Assembly: GCA_963822145.1 (NCBI GenBank)
Contig: CAWGGG010000005.1
Span: 1 to 64,000, forward strand
Length of the DNA stretch: 64,000 bases
Direction of reading: 5' to 3'
From: UBA5072 sp963822145
Lineage (GTDB): Bacteria > Bacteroidota > Bacteroidia > Bacteroidales > UBA10428
The stretch's first letter is position 1; each line of letters opens with the position of its first letter. This document shows, in pieces, positions 1 through 9,315 of the stretch. A model generated the notes under the pieces. That model was given only the letters and a program-made list of their open reading frames with translations, did no database searches and had not been told where the DNA came from. The position numbers and the translations under genes were made by a program.

Positions 1-49
1 AAAGATAGGTCAACTTCCTAATTGCCGATATTATCCCTTATTAAATCGT

Positions 50-71
50 TATTTGTATCCTATTTGTATCC
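50..71. repeat. 11-bp direct tandem repeat
   Basis: Two head-to-tail copies of TATTTGTATCC lie at 50-60 and 61-71. No gene can be seen in the first 215 bases apart from this repeat and the terminator that follows. It may be the end of a feature that begins outside the window. Confidence 0.5.
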
Positions 72-82
72 CGTAAAATGCC

Positions 83-118
83 AAGCCCCTTAATGTCTGC
101 TCATTAAGGGGCTTTTTC
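83..118 (+). terminator. Rho-independent terminator
   Basis: A 13-bp perfect stem (83-95 with 102-114, arms AAGCCCCTTAATG and CATTAAGGGGCTT) is closed by a 6-base loop and runs into TTTTT. It would end a rightward transcript that enters from outside the window. It could also act on the leftward LRR gene. Confidence 0.85.
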
Positions 119-215
119 TGTACCCCCAACGGTTAAAAGTTGCAACCAGAATAATTGATTTTTGCTATTTCATTCGTGGGATTAAATTGATAAACTCTTC
201 ACCCGATCTGTCTTC

Positions 216-1478
216 TTATTTCGCGCAATCGGTGGTTAAATATACGTTCGGGCTTCCAGATGTTTCGATGAGAAATCCCGTTGGGATCGGCATTACGGGC
301 ACACATACCTTGTGAAGTACAGGCATATCACGTATATATAGACTTGTAAGCATAGGATTGTGGGAGATATCCAGAGTAGTCAGCATGTCCCCATCGCAAT
401 TGAGATAGGTCATTTTAGGGTTTTTTGAAATATCAAGGCTGGTTAGACCGGTTTTGCCGCAGAACAAAATACTCAGCTCAGCATTTTTAGAGAGATCAAT
501 ACTGGTCAGCAACATGTTGTTATTAATCCTCAGGTTATCTAATAATAAGTTAGCTGAAACATCAAGGAAAGTCAGCGGATTACCATCACAGCCCAAAGCT
601 TGTAAGCCCGGATTCCCTGATACATCAAGGGTGGTCAACTGATTATCATAGCAATAGAGAAGTCGCAGAGATTTATTGTTGGAAATATCAAGGCTGGTCA
701 GTTGATTGCTGTGGCAAGCCAGGTTATCAAGCGCGAGATTCTTTGACAAATCAAGGGCAGATAAACTGTTTTTGAAGCAATAGAGAAGGACTAATTCGGG
801 GCACTTTGAAACGTCAAGTGATGTCAGGTTATTATTGTTGCATGACAAATATGTAAACTTCGCATTATCAGGTATATTAAAATTTGTAAGCTGGTTATAG
901 GAACACTCCAGGTACTGCAGATTACTATTGAGCGGAATGTCCAGAATACTCAGTCTGTTGAAGTCACATTCAATAGTTGAAAGTAACGGATTTTTAGAAA
1001 AATCAAGAACTTTCAGATAGTTGTGGGAGCAGTATAGATAGATCAGTTCAGGACAACCTGAAATGTCAAGATTAGCGAGGATATTGTTGCTACAGTTCAG
1101 GGAATAGAGCGTATCGTTCTCTGATAGATCAAGCAATATTAATTGATTTCCAGAACAATCAAGCCTCCTTAAATTCGTGTTTTCAGAAAGATCGAGTGTG
1201 CTCAGCCCATTACCGGAACATCCAAGAACTTCCAGATCTTTAAATAACTCTATCCCGGAAAGGTTGGAGATTTGTTTGGAAGGTATTTCGAGGGTTTTCC
1301 ACCCTTCAGCTTCATCCGGGCTTATTATATGATCATTGTTTGAATCGACGCCCAGTTCAATAAGAGCCTGAAGAAAGTTATCATCTTTGATCTTATACTG
1401 ATCATCCTTATTTTTTTCACATCCAGTAACCCATGACATCATTAAAATAAAAATAAAAAGAGCTATTCCTGGTTTCAT
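216..1478 (-). CDS. leucine-rich repeat surface lipoprotein
   Basis: A 420-residue predicted lipoprotein. The start at 1478 is preferred over in-frame codons further upstream because it gives a classic signal (MKPGIALFIFILMMSWVTGC) with a lipobox cysteine. The mature protein opens with an EF-hand-like loop (DSNNDHIISPDEA). About 14 repeats of roughly 21 residues follow, built as L-x-x-L-x-C-x-x-N-x-L-x-x-L-D-(I/L/V)-S. Repeats of this kind form a solenoid and are common in surface-exposed adhesion or binding proteins of Bacteroidetes. The protein should be anchored to the outer membrane. No ligand can be inferred. The gene stands alone: the next features are the tRNA/four-helix-bundle unit about 750 bp upstream and a terminator downstream. 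Confidence 0.8.
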   Translation of the reverse strand: MKPGIALFIFILMMSWVTGCEKNKDDQYKIKDDNFLQALIELGVDSNNDHIISPDEAEGWKTLEIPSKQISNLSGIELFKDLEVLGCSGNGLSTLDLSENTNLRRLDCSGNQLILLDLSENDTLYSLNCSNNILANLDISGCPELIYLYCSHNYLKVLDFSKNPLLSTIECDFNRLSILDIPLNSNLQYLECSYNQLTNFNIPDNAKFTYLSCNNNNLTSLDVSKCPELVLLYCFKNSLSALDLSKNLALDNLACHSNQLTSLDISNNKSLRLLYCYDNQLTTLDVSGNPGLQALGCDGNPLTFLDVSANLLLDNLRINNNMLLTSIDLSKNAELSILFCGKTGLTSLDISKNPKMTYLNCDGDMLTTLDISHNPMLTSLYIRDMPVLHKVCVPVMPIPTGFLIETSGSPNVYLTTDCAK

Positions 1479-2229
1479 GATAGAGCGAGTATGTATTTTA
1501 TCAAGGAACAAGTTTGCCGGGTTGCAATTCGTTATATAAACAAATGTAAGCCATAATTTTATGAAATTCAAGTGCCGGTATTTGTCTCTGAGAAGGTCTA
1601 TGTATGGAATATAAATTGGATGAAATCTGATTTCAAGTATAAAAGCCAAAGTCCTTGTCCAGATTTCTGCGACTATTCTATTTTTAATCTACTCTATTAT
1701 TTATCAGGAGCCTAAATCGGATATCTAGTAGTTAGATTTGACCGGCTGAATGTGGTAAGATTGTCCAGCTTTTATACCCAATTACAAATTTTAATTGATT
1801 ATACTTCCAATGGAGTAATTAATAGCAAAAGCCGACAGCTTTGACCACATCAGGCCGATCTGAAGTTCAAAAACATAAGCTGCATGATAGCAGATATTTA
1901 CCCATAGATAGAAGGTGGTCAATTTACTCCGTCGAAGTGTGATCAGTGTCACCGTCCTTTCCAGTTGCAACGCTGTTAAAAAATCAGATTTTCTGCTTTG
2001 AAAAGTTGCAACCCTCTGTCAAAGAGTGTGAGTGAGTGAGTGAGTTTTGAGGAAAAAGGGAAGAGAATGCTTGCTCTCGCAGCATGATCTCGAAGTTTGA
2101 GTGTGAGTTTGAGTTTTGAGCATACAGGAGAATCAGGCTGAGGTTGAGATTGAGGTTGAGCATACAGGTCGATTTCCAGGAGCAATCCGGGTTTCCTCTT
2201 GCTGTATGCTCTTCCTCAAACTGATTCTG
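1479..2229. other. gene-free, low-complexity intergenic stretch
   Basis: No convincing gene is seen in these 751 bases. The right half is low-complexity: GTGA/GTGAGT runs near 2028-2045, GAGGTTGAGATTGAG-type runs near 2138-2160, and GAGCATACAGG twice (about 2118 and 2158). A 13-mer AAAAGTTGCAACC occurs at 2001-2013 and again at 135-147 on the other side of the LRR gene. Confidence 0.5.
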
Positions 2230-2314
2230 TACCCGGAGGGGGACTTGAACCCCCACAACCATTACTGGTCAAAGGATTTTAAGTCCTTCGTGTCTACCAT
2301 TCCACCATCCGGGC
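2230..2314 (-). tRNA. tRNA-Leu(UAA)
   Basis: An 85-nt class II tRNA. The acceptor stem (GCCCGGA paired with TCCGGGT, first pair G-U), the long variable arm, the T-loop GTTCAAGTC and the anticodon loop CTTAAAA (anticodon UAA) are all visible on the minus strand. CCA is not encoded. It lies downstream of tRNA-Gly in the same direction, with the inverted-repeat/four-helix-bundle insert between them. Confidence 0.95.
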
Positions 2315-2320
2315 GGAAGC

Positions 2321-2357
2321 CATTTGTTGATTTGTTGATTTGTTGAGTTGTTGATTT
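2321..2357. repeat. left arm of 37-bp inverted repeat
   Basis: Built from TTGTTGA-type heptamers and octamers. It matches the reverse complement of 2933-2969 at 36 of 37 positions. It starts 6 bases beyond the 5' end of tRNA-Leu. Confidence 0.9.
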
Positions 2358-2373
2358 ATTGATTTTGATACAG

Positions 2374-2733
2374 CTATAATTTGAGCCTATTTTTCATCGT
2401 CTTTTTTGATGCTGAAAATATTTTTAGCAATTCATCTGCCTCGTGTATGACCTGTACTGCCTTCCTTTGATCAATAATTGCAGCGTCCAGCAACAACTCA
2501 AGCCAAAAAAGCACTTCATCACTCTCCTCTACCACGATGCAAATCTTGGCGTAAAATTCCTGATCCGATCTGGAACGACAGGCTGCCCGATAATTTGCTG
2601 CAACCGACGTACCACATCTTATCAGTTGTTTCCCAATTATTCTCGCTTCTTCAGACCTGGGCAAACTTTGAAAGAACCTGATGATCTCTACCGCAAACTT
2701 CTTGGTGCGCTGATTTAATACAATAGCATCCAT
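2374..2733 (-). CDS. four-helix-bundle protein (23S rRNA IVS / S23 family)
   Basis: A 119-residue all-helical protein. Its hallmarks are those of the TIGR02436/S23 family: an N-terminal FAVEIIRFFQSLPRSEEARIIGKQ segment (quoted in part), the conserved RCGTSVAANYRAA core, the SDQEFYAKICIVVEESDE helix, and a short charged tail. The length is usual for the family. Relatives were first found inside intervening sequences of 23S rRNA genes and occur widely in Bacteroidetes; their biochemical role is not established. Here the gene runs in the same direction as tRNA-Gly and tRNA-Leu, sits between them, and is bracketed by a near-perfect 37-bp inverted repeat. The RNA could therefore fold into a long stem carrying the coding sequence in its loop. 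No promoter of its own is obvious. Confidence 0.88.
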   Translation of the reverse strand: MDAIVLNQRTKKFAVEIIRFFQSLPRSEEARIIGKQLIRCGTSVAANYRAACRSRSDQEFYAKICIVVEESDEVLFWLELLLDAAIIDQRKAVQVIHEADELLKIFSASKKTMKNRLKL

Positions 2734-2932
2734 AAGTTAAAATAAACAATTGCATATAACGGTTACCGACCTGCTTAAAAAATAAAAACCAATTTCACTT
2801 GGTTTTCAAGACTTCCGGGCATCTGCCCTGATATCCAATTCTAATATCCATTTGATAAGAATAACCTGATTTTTTCCAACACATATATCAAATGCTTCTT
2901 ATCCACACTCAATTCCCAACGCTCACACCCTT

Positions 2933-2969
2933 AAATCAACAACTCAACAACTCAACAAATCAACAAATG
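2933..2969. repeat. right arm of 37-bp inverted repeat
   Basis: Reverse complement of 2321-2357 with one mismatch. The arm begins three bases after the encoded CCA of tRNA-Gly (CCA at 2973-2975 on the minus strand). The two arms span 649 bp. Confidence 0.9.
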
Positions 2970-2972
2970 TCT

Positions 2973-3048
<76 letters not shown>

Positions 3049-3105
3049 AATAGTTCTTTTCCAGGAACTATATCCACTTCGTGTTTGGCACCTCAAATGG
3101 TGGTG

Positions 3106-3136
3106 CAAAAATAAACTACTTTTTTGTTTCTGCAAA
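3106..3136 (-). promoter_or_regulatory. promoter of the tRNA-Gly unit
   Basis: On the minus strand TTTG (3133-3136), 19 bases, then TATTTTTG (3106-3113). This is an exact match to the Bacteroidetes TTTG-N19-TAnnTTTG form. Transcription would start roughly 50 bases before tRNA-Gly. Confidence 0.7.
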
Positions 3137-3371
3137 AAACATTGTTGATTTTTCTGGATCTGCTTGCCTGGAAAAGCACTAACACAAAGAATGCCATCAG
3201 ATTAAAACTCAATTAATCGTTCACCAATTCAGGATAAATCCACTCCTGTTGACCTGGATGAACCTGTAAATCCCCGGAACAACAAAAGCTAAAGTCATGC
3301 TCCTGTTGTTCCGATATATCAAAAAGACTTGCTAACTTTATCTAAGCTTTAAAATTTAATTCTTCCTGACC
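3137..3371. other. intergenic region before the Gfo/Idh gene
   Basis: AT-rich spacer between divergent transcription units. A weak TAACTTTA box near 3331 resembles the -7 element for the gene at 3372. Nothing else is recognised. Confidence 0.35.
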
Positions 3372-4868
3372 ATGAAAGAAAACAAGAAAAACATGTCCCG
3401 CCGGGACTTTATCTCTACAACCGGCGCTGTTGCTGCAGGTCTGACCATTATTCCGAGCTCAGTTGTCAGCGGTCTGGGTTACCGGGCGCCCAGTGACAAA
3501 CTGAACATCGCCGTAATCGGTATCGGTGGCATGGGCAATTCAAACCTGAAGGCCGTTGCTCCCACAGAGAACATCGTTGCACTTTGCGATGTCGACTGGG
3601 GCTACTCCAAGAAAGTATTTGCGGCAAATCCAAATGCAAAACCTTACTGGGATTGGCGCAAAATGTACGATGAAATGGGCAAATCAATTGATGCGGTAAT
3701 TGTCGCTACTGCTGACCACTCCCATGCAGTTGTCGCGGCCAACGCTATTGCGATGGGAAAGCATGCCTATGTTCAGAAACCGCTGACTCACTCGGTTTAT
3801 GAGTCAAGACTGCTCACCAAACTCGCCGCCAAATACAAAGTGGCAACACAGATGGGCAACCAGGGTTCTTCGGATGAAGGTGTAAATCAGACCATTGAAT
3901 GGATACAAGCTGGTGAGATCGGTGAAGTTAGAAAAGTGGAAGCCTTTACTGACAGGCCCATCTGGCCGCAGGGTCTTAACGTCCCCAGTGGTGAGTGGGT
4001 CCCCGATACGTTGAACTGGGACCTTTTTATAGGGCCGACCAGGATGCGTCCATACAACCATATCTACACGCCCTGGAACTGGAGAGGCTGGTGGGATTTT
4101 GGCACCGGTGCCCTTGGTGACATGGCCTGCCATATCATGCATCCTATCTTTAAATCTCTTAAACTGGGATATCCCATTAAGGCCCAGGGAAGTTCAACGT
4201 TGCTGTTAACCGACTGCGCTCCCAATGCCCAGATGGTTACCCTGACATTCCCGGAACGCATAGCTCCAAAGGGTGCAAAAATCAAATATCCGGAGGTTGA
4301 GGTAATCTGGTATGACGGAGGCTTGCAGCCCAAAAAACCTGCTGGCTGGCCAGCCGGAAAAGATATGAATGACGATGGAGGAGGTGTCATCTTCCACGGT
4401 TCGAAAGATACACTGATCTGCGGCTGCTATGGCGTAAATCCATGGTTGTTGTCGGGCCGCAAACCGATTGTTCCGAAAACGGAAAGGAGAATTGAGAATG
4501 CCATGGACGGCGGTCATGAAATGGACTGGGTAAGGGCCTGCAAAGAAACGCCAGAAAACAGGGTCAAGACTAAATCAGATTTCTCAGAAGCCGGACCATT
4601 CAACGAAATGGTTGTTATGGGCGTTCTTGCTGTAAGACTTCAGGGGCTAAACAAGGAACTTGAATGGAATGGCGAGAAAATGGAATTCACCAACATAGGT
4701 GATAATGATAAACTGGAAATCTGCATTTCAGACCATTTTACGATTACCGACGGCGATCCGACATTTGACAGAAAGTATACTGAACCGATGAGCGCAAAAC
4801 AGTTTGCCGCTGAAATGGTGAAGCATACCTACCGCAACGGCTTCTCGCTGCCTGACATGCCGGTATAA
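3372..4868 (+). CDS. Tat-exported Gfo/Idh/MocA family oxidoreductase
   Basis: A 498-residue dehydrogenase of the glucose-fructose oxidoreductase family. The N terminus carries a twin-arginine signal (MSRRDFISTTGAVAAGLTII), so it should be folded in the cytoplasm and exported. The Rossmann NAD(P)-binding segment reads LNIAVIGIGGMGNSN (near residue 45). The family EKP-type motif appears as YVQKPLTHS, with the usual catalytic lysine. The C-terminal half has the family's alpha/beta domain. Such secreted paralogues are abundant in Bacteroidetes and generally act on sugars or sugar derivatives; the substrate here cannot be told. A second possible start seven codons in (MSRRDF) would also work. It stands alone and ends at a bidirectional terminator. 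Confidence 0.85.
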   Translation: MKENKKNMSRRDFISTTGAVAAGLTIIPSSVVSGLGYRAPSDKLNIAVIGIGGMGNSNLKAVAPTENIVALCDVDWGYSKKVFAANPNAKPYWDWRKMYDEMGKSIDAVIVATADHSHAVVAANAIAMGKHAYVQKPLTHSVYESRLLTKLAAKYKVATQMGNQGSSDEGVNQTIEWIQAGEIGEVRKVEAFTDRPIWPQGLNVPSGEWVPDTLNWDLFIGPTRMRPYNHIYTPWNWRGWWDFGTGALGDMACHIMHPIFKSLKLGYPIKAQGSSTLLLTDCAPNAQMVTLTFPERIAPKGAKIKYPEVEVIWYDGGLQPKKPAGWPAGKDMNDDGGGVIFHGSKDTLICGCYGVNPWLLSGRKPIVPKTERRIENAMDGGHEMDWVRACKETPENRVKTKSDFSEAGPFNEMVVMGVLAVRLQGLNKELEWNGEKMEFTNIGDNDKLEICISDHFTITDGDPTFDRKYTEPMSAKQFAAEMVKHTYRNGFSLPDMPV

Positions 4869-4902
4869 TCCTAAATGGATTAACCCTCCGTTGTTTAATT
4901 AT

Positions 4903-4949
4903 AAACCCCGGCCTTTACCTGAACAAAGTTCAGATGAGGTCGGGTTTTT
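4903..4949. terminator. bidirectional terminator
   Basis: An interrupted stem (AAACCC...GGGTTT with inner CTGAAC/GTTCAG) is followed by TTTTT. It lies between the convergent Gfo/Idh and ICMT-like genes. Confidence 0.6.
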
Positions 4950-5446
4950 CATTTATTCAACCGGGCTTTCAACCACTTCTTCACCGGAATTGGAAAAAAC
5001 TCGGGTGTTTCTGACCGGTATTGGCGATACTGCTCACCGAAGAATTTTTCCATTTCTGTGTTTTCGCTTTTAATAAATACCTTGAACAGGGTAAAGGCCA
5101 CCACGCTGGTTGTGAGAACCAGCCATGAATTCAACAGGAAGGCTGTTCCGGGAATAATAAAGAGAATGATGGCCGCATAGAGCGGATTACGACATAGATA
5201 ATAGGCCCCGCTGGTGATAAGCCTGGTTTCCTTCAGTCCACGAAGCAAGGTGGGGGCAGTGAAAAAGTACATCAGCACGCCCAGGGAGACCAGGACCAGC
5301 CCGGCGATAAAAATCACGCGGTTCCAGGTATCGGGAAATGCAAAAACCGTCTTGAACCTCAGCGAAAGCAGAATAGAGACTGCCAGCCAGGGGAGGGCCA
5401 CACCACCGATTATAGGTCCGATCCCAAGAAAATTCAACTTATTCAT
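4949..5446 (-). CDS. ICMT/PEMT-like membrane methyltransferase
   Basis: A 165-residue integral membrane protein with about four to five hydrophobic segments. The C-terminal half carries the pattern of the isoprenylcysteine carboxyl methyltransferase / phospholipid methyltransferase superfamily: LITSGAYYLCRNPLYAA, then a hydrophobic hairpin, then E-x-x-x-EKFFGEQYRQY near the end, which form the SAM site. Bacterial members methylate lipids or other membrane-associated acceptors; the acceptor is unknown. It lies 38 bases downstream of mutS on the same strand and may be cotranscribed with it. Confidence 0.75.
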   Translation of the reverse strand: MNKLNFLGIGPIIGGVALPWLAVSILLSLRFKTVFAFPDTWNRVIFIAGLVLVSLGVLMYFFTAPTLLRGLKETRLITSGAYYLCRNPLYAAIILFIIPGTAFLLNSWLVLTTSVVAFTLFKVFIKSENTEMEKFFGEQYRQYRSETPEFFPIPVKKWLKARLNK

Positions 5447-5484
5447 ATGATGAGGGATTAATAGTTAATAATCTAAGCTTTGCC

Positions 5485-8073
5485 TCAGCCTTTCAATCCG
5501 ATCATCCTCCTGATCTCATTCAGCTTGTTCAGGGCTTCAATGGGGGTCAGGTTGTTGATATCCATGTGCCTGATCTCATCCCGGATCTGTTTCAGCACCG
5601 GATCATCGAGCTGGAAGAAGCTGAGCTGAAGGCCTTCGCGCTTATCGGCCAAACCGGCCACGGGCCTGGACAACTGGTGTTCAGACTGGGTATTTTCCAG
5701 CTCGGCCAGCACTTCATTGGCCCGACTAACCAGACTTTTAGGCATTCCCGCCATGCGCGCCACATGGATGCCGAAACTGTGCTCGCTGCCACCACGTTCC
5801 AGTTTACGGAGGAAGATCACCCGGTCATCCAGTTCGCGGATGGATATGTGGTAATTCCTGACCCGCTCAAAGGAATCTTCCATGGCATTCAACTCATGAT
5901 AATGAGTGGCAAAGATGGTCTTCGGCCTGAACCGGGGATGGCCGTGCAGGAATTCAACCATGGCCCAGGCAATGGAAATGCCGTCATAAGTGCTGGTGCC
6001 ACGTCCTATCTCATCGAGGAGGATCAGGCTGCGGTGCGACAGGTTATTGAGGATGCTGGCTGTCTCCGTCATTTCTACCATAAAGGTGGATTCGCCCATG
6101 GATATATTGTCTGATGCCCCTACGCGGGTGAAAATTTTGTCTACATAGCCGATCTCGGCACTTTCAGCCGGAACAAAGCTCCCCATCTGCGCCATCAGCA
6201 CAATGAGTGCTGTCTGCCGCAGCAGGGCGGACTTGCCCGACATGTTGGGACCGGTGAGAATGATGATCTGCTGCTCGCTGCTGTCGAGCAAGAGGTTGTT
6301 GGCAATATAGGGTTCTGTTGCCGGGAGTTGCTTCTCAATGACCGGATGACGTCCCTGCCGGATCACAAGGCTGTCGGTGTCATTCACTGAGGGGCGTACA
6401 TATTTGTTATCCAGAGCAATTTGGGCAAAGGAAAGAAGGCAGTCCAGCCTGGCGATGAGGGATGCATTCAGCTGCACCGGTGCCGTATATTCGGCAATGG
6501 CCAGCACCAGCTCGCTGAACAACCGGGTTTCAAGCTCCAGGATCTTCTCCTCCGCACCCAGAATCTTCGATTCATATTCCTTCAGCTCTTCTGTGATATA
6601 CCGTTCGGCATTCACCAGGGTCTGCTTCCGGATCCATTCGGGGGGAACTTTATCCTTATGGGTATTCCGTACTTCGATATAATAACCAAATACACTGTTG
6701 AACGACACCCTGAGTGAGGAAATACCGGTGCGCTCCATCTCCCGCTGCTGCATCTGCAGAAGGTAGTCCTTTCCCGAATGCAGCATGCCCCGGAGTTCAT
6801 CCAGCTCCGCTGAAATGCCGTGAGCTATAATATTGCCACGGATGATCTGTACGGGTGCATCGGGTTGCAGTTCCCGCTCCATGCGGTCGCAGATCAGCTG
6901 GCAGGGGTTCAGCTGTTCACCGGTACGCTGCAATACCGGTTCATCAGATTTTCCGCAAAGCTCTTTAATGGGCAGGAGCGCATGAAGTGCCATTTTGAGT
7001 TGAATTACCTCGCGGGGCGTTATCCTTCCCACGGCAACCCTGGAGATCAGGCGCTCAAGATCGCCGATCCGGGTTATGTGCTCAATGATCTCAGTCCGCA
7101 TTTCAACGTGTTCAATCAGGTATTGCACCGCATCGAGCCGTTCGTTCACCGGCTTGATGTCTTTCAGCGGCATGGACACCCAGCGTTTCATCAGCCTCGA
7201 GCCCATGGGTGAAACGGTATGGTCGATGATGTCGATGAAAGTCCTGCCGCCTTCAAAAATCGGGTGAAAAAGCTCGAGATTGCGGACTGTGAATTTATCG
7301 AGCCATACATAATGATCTTCCTGGATCCTGGACAGGGTCGAGATATGCTTTACCTGGTGGTGTTCCGTCAGGTCGAGGTACCGGAGTATGGCACCTGCAG
7401 CGATGATGCCGAGTCTCAGGTTGTTAACGCCAAATCCTTTGAGCGAAGCAGTGTCAAAGTGTTTCAGGAGTTTATCGGTGGCGGATTCCTCAGTGAAGAT
7501 CCAATCATCGAGCTTATAGGTGCAAAACCGTGTGCCAAAGAGTTCCTGGAATTGCATCTGCCGGCCCCGTTCGAACAATACCTCCTTGGGTGAAAAGTTG
7601 TGAAGCAGTTTGTCTGCATACTCAAAACTCCCCTCAGCCGTGAGAAATTCTCCGGTGGATATATCCAGGAAGGCAATGCCGGCAGCATTCTTTTCGAGAT
7701 GCACGCATGCCAGAAAGTTATTTTCACGGTGCTCCAGGACATTTTCGTTGAGGGCAATACCAGGGGTTACCAGTTCTGTGATGCCCCGTTTCACGATGGT
7801 TTTGGCCAGCTTCGGGTCTTCGAGCTGCTCGCAGATGGCCACCCGCTGACCCGCCCTTACCAGCTTCGGCAGGTATGTGTCGATGGCATGATACGGAAAT
7901 CCTGCCAGCTCGACAAAAGAGGCCGCACCGTTGGCCCGACGGGTGAGCGTGATGCCGAGAATGTCAGCGGTCTTTACGGCATCCTCCCCAAAGGTCTCAT
8001 AGAAATCACCCACCCGGAACAACAGAATGGCGTCAGGATGTTTTGCCTTGATGCTGGCATATTGCTTCATCAA
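5485..8073 (-). CDS. mutS: DNA mismatch repair protein MutS
   Basis: About 862 residues, the full length of bacterial MutS1. It recognises mismatches and starts methyl-independent or methyl-directed repair with MutL. The mismatch-binding GDFYETFGEDA (Phe-x-Glu) motif is near residue 20. The connector, core and clamp domains follow, then the ABC ATPase with Walker A GPNMSGKSALLRQ, the STFMVEM segment, Walker B LILLDEIGRGTSTYDG, and a C-terminal dimerisation helix-turn-helix. The start is unusual: the conserved TPLMKQY opening is present, but no ATG exists upstream. The TTG at 8071-8073 is the best visible start, although homologues begin several residues earlier. It is divergent from the methyltransferase at 8184. 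Confidence 0.95.
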   Translation of the reverse strand: MMKQYASIKAKHPDAILLFRVGDFYETFGEDAVKTADILGITLTRRANGAASFVELAGFPYHAIDTYLPKLVRAGQRVAICEQLEDPKLAKTIVKRGITELVTPGIALNENVLEHRENNFLACVHLEKNAAGIAFLDISTGEFLTAEGSFEYADKLLHNFSPKEVLFERGRQMQFQELFGTRFCTYKLDDWIFTEESATDKLLKHFDTASLKGFGVNNLRLGIIAAGAILRYLDLTEHHQVKHISTLSRIQEDHYVWLDKFTVRNLELFHPIFEGGRTFIDIIDHTVSPMGSRLMKRWVSMPLKDIKPVNERLDAVQYLIEHVEMRTEIIEHITRIGDLERLISRVAVGRITPREVIQLKMALHALLPIKELCGKSDEPVLQRTGEQLNPCQLICDRMERELQPDAPVQIIRGNIIAHGISAELDELRGMLHSGKDYLLQMQQREMERTGISSLRVSFNSVFGYYIEVRNTHKDKVPPEWIRKQTLVNAERYITEELKEYESKILGAEEKILELETRLFSELVLAIAEYTAPVQLNASLIARLDCLLSFAQIALDNKYVRPSVNDTDSLVIRQGRHPVIEKQLPATEPYIANNLLLDSSEQQIIILTGPNMSGKSALLRQTALIVLMAQMGSFVPAESAEIGYVDKIFTRVGASDNISMGESTFMVEMTETASILNNLSHRSLILLDEIGRGTSTYDGISIAWAMVEFLHGHPRFRPKTIFATHYHELNAMEDSFERVRNYHISIRELDDRVIFLRKLERGGSEHSFGIHVARMAGMPKSLVSRANEVLAELENTQSEHQLSRPVAGLADKREGLQLSFFQLDDPVLKQIRDEIRHMDINNLTPIEALNKLNEIRRMIGLKG

Positions 8074-8183
8074 AGGGGTGTCGATGAGATTACCTTCTTT
8101 CAGAGAATGGGTTTTAAAGTGTATAAAAATAGTGCTAATTTGCCAATGGGGAAAGTAGTATTTTTGGAATAATATGCGGGTAA

Positions 8184-8999
8184 ATGGATATACAGACTTT
8201 TTTAGACTTGTTTATTAAGGAGCTGGAGGTAAATCATGATCTCCGTAAGTATTACAGGCTACTGAACAAGAAAAGCAGGTATTACTGGCGGAAAGCCTAT
8301 CTTGAACAAAGACTGGCATACATCAATAGCCATGTGGGAAAAGTTTCCGGAAGAATCTGGGATATTGGCTGTGGATATGCTACTACGTCAATTTTCCTCG
8401 CCCTGAACGGGCATAACGTATTTGGAAATACGCTCGAGTTTTACTATGATAAGATTAACCCCAGGCTGGATTACTGGAGCAGATATGGGAATATGGATAA
8501 CCTGAAATTTGAATACGCCAATCTTTATGATTTGTCTGTTTCGCCCGATCACTATGATGGGATTATAGCCCAGGATACCCTTCATCATCTTGAGCCCATC
8601 CAGGATGCGATCAGCATTTTCGAGGACGCTCTGAAACCCGGCAGTCGGTTGATCGTAACGGAAGAAAACGGCCGGAATGCTTTCATTACCCTGAGAAACA
8701 TTTATTACCGGGGTTTTGAAAGGGTGACCAACTACTATGATGAGCGGCTGCAGAAGTTCATATTATTTGGCAATGAGAATGCAAGAAGTATGCAAGCCTG
8801 GCATCATATACTTGAAAAAGCTGATCTTAAGCTGATTGAAGATTCAGTTGAGTACATCCGGGTTCTGCCACCCTTTTGCTTCACGGGGAAGAATTACTTC
8901 AGTTTAATGGAAAAGGAAAGGCAGGCAGGAAAGAAACTGGTAAATCTTCGTGAGTTTATGTTTTTTGGGATTAATTTCACGGCCATTAAACCATTATAA
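8184..8999 (+). CDS. class I SAM-dependent methyltransferase
   Basis: A 271-residue Rossmann-fold methyltransferase. Motif I is visible as RIWDIGCGYATTSIFLAL (near residue 58), the acidic loop as NTLEFYYDKI, and motif IV/post-IV as GIIAQDTLHHLEPIQDAI followed by ALKPGSRLIVTEENG. It resembles methyltransferases of small molecules or lipids (Methyltransf_11/31 type), but the acceptor cannot be inferred. It is followed after 10 bases by the DUF2007 gene, so the two probably form one transcript. Confidence 0.75.
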   Translation: MDIQTFLDLFIKELEVNHDLRKYYRLLNKKSRYYWRKAYLEQRLAYINSHVGKVSGRIWDIGCGYATTSIFLALNGHNVFGNTLEFYYDKINPRLDYWSRYGNMDNLKFEYANLYDLSVSPDHYDGIIAQDTLHHLEPIQDAISIFEDALKPGSRLIVTEENGRNAFITLRNIYYRGFERVTNYYDERLQKFILFGNENARSMQAWHHILEKADLKLIEDSVEYIRVLPPFCFTGKNYFSLMEKERQAGKKLVNLREFMFFGINFTAIKPL

Positions 9000-9009
9000 T
9001 ATAGAACCT

Positions 9010-9249
9010 ATGAATGAATCTTTCACGCCCGTTGAGGTTTTTGCCGGTTCGGTCTGGGATACCTCACTCCTGAAGAGCTTGCTGGAAAATGCTGAAATTG
9101 AGGTTTTTCTGAAGGATGAGATCCGGGGTCTACAGGAACCCTTTGTGGTTTCACCAGGCGGTGCTAACCCGGTCAAGGTCATGGTTTCCAGTGCCGATCT
9201 GGAGAAGGCATTGGAAGTGGTACGTGAATTTCAGGCGAATTTGAAATAG
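9010..9249 (+). CDS. DUF2007 small domain protein
   Basis: A 79-residue protein of the DUF2007 (putative signal-transducing) family. The family features seen are an opening F-x-P-V-x-V-F-x-G-x-x-W-(D/E), a central LLENAEIEVFLKDE strand and helix, and the SPGGANPVKVMVSSADLEKALEVV ending. The ATG at 9010 is chosen because the open frame upstream overlaps the preceding gene and lacks family similarity. Members are related in fold to PII-like/GlnB-type ferredoxin folds; the function is unknown. Confidence 0.75.
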   Translation: MNESFTPVEVFAGSVWDTSLLKSLLENAEIEVFLKDEIRGLQEPFVVSPGGANPVKVMVSSADLEKALEVVREFQANLK

Positions 9250-9283
9250 TTGATCGTTGCTGGTTGCAGGTCGATCTTTTTTT

Positions 9284-9291
9284 TAGATTTG
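9284..9291 (+). promoter_or_regulatory. TAnnTTTG -7 box before the 9399 methyltransferase
   Basis: TAGATTTG fits the Bacteroidetes -7 element. The nearest upstream TTG (9264-9266) is 17 bases away, slightly short of the usual spacing, so the call is tentative. Confidence 0.35.
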
Positions 9292-9315
9292 CAGCTCAGT
9301 CAATGTTTAAAGAAT

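Noticed and set aside
2116..2346. Plus-strand frame over the tRNA-Leu region
   Set aside because: It runs through an intact tRNA and low-complexity DNA.
5566..8172. Several plus-strand frames of 100-190 codons inside mutS
   Set aside because: They are antisense to a complete, conserved mutS and show no recognisable domains.
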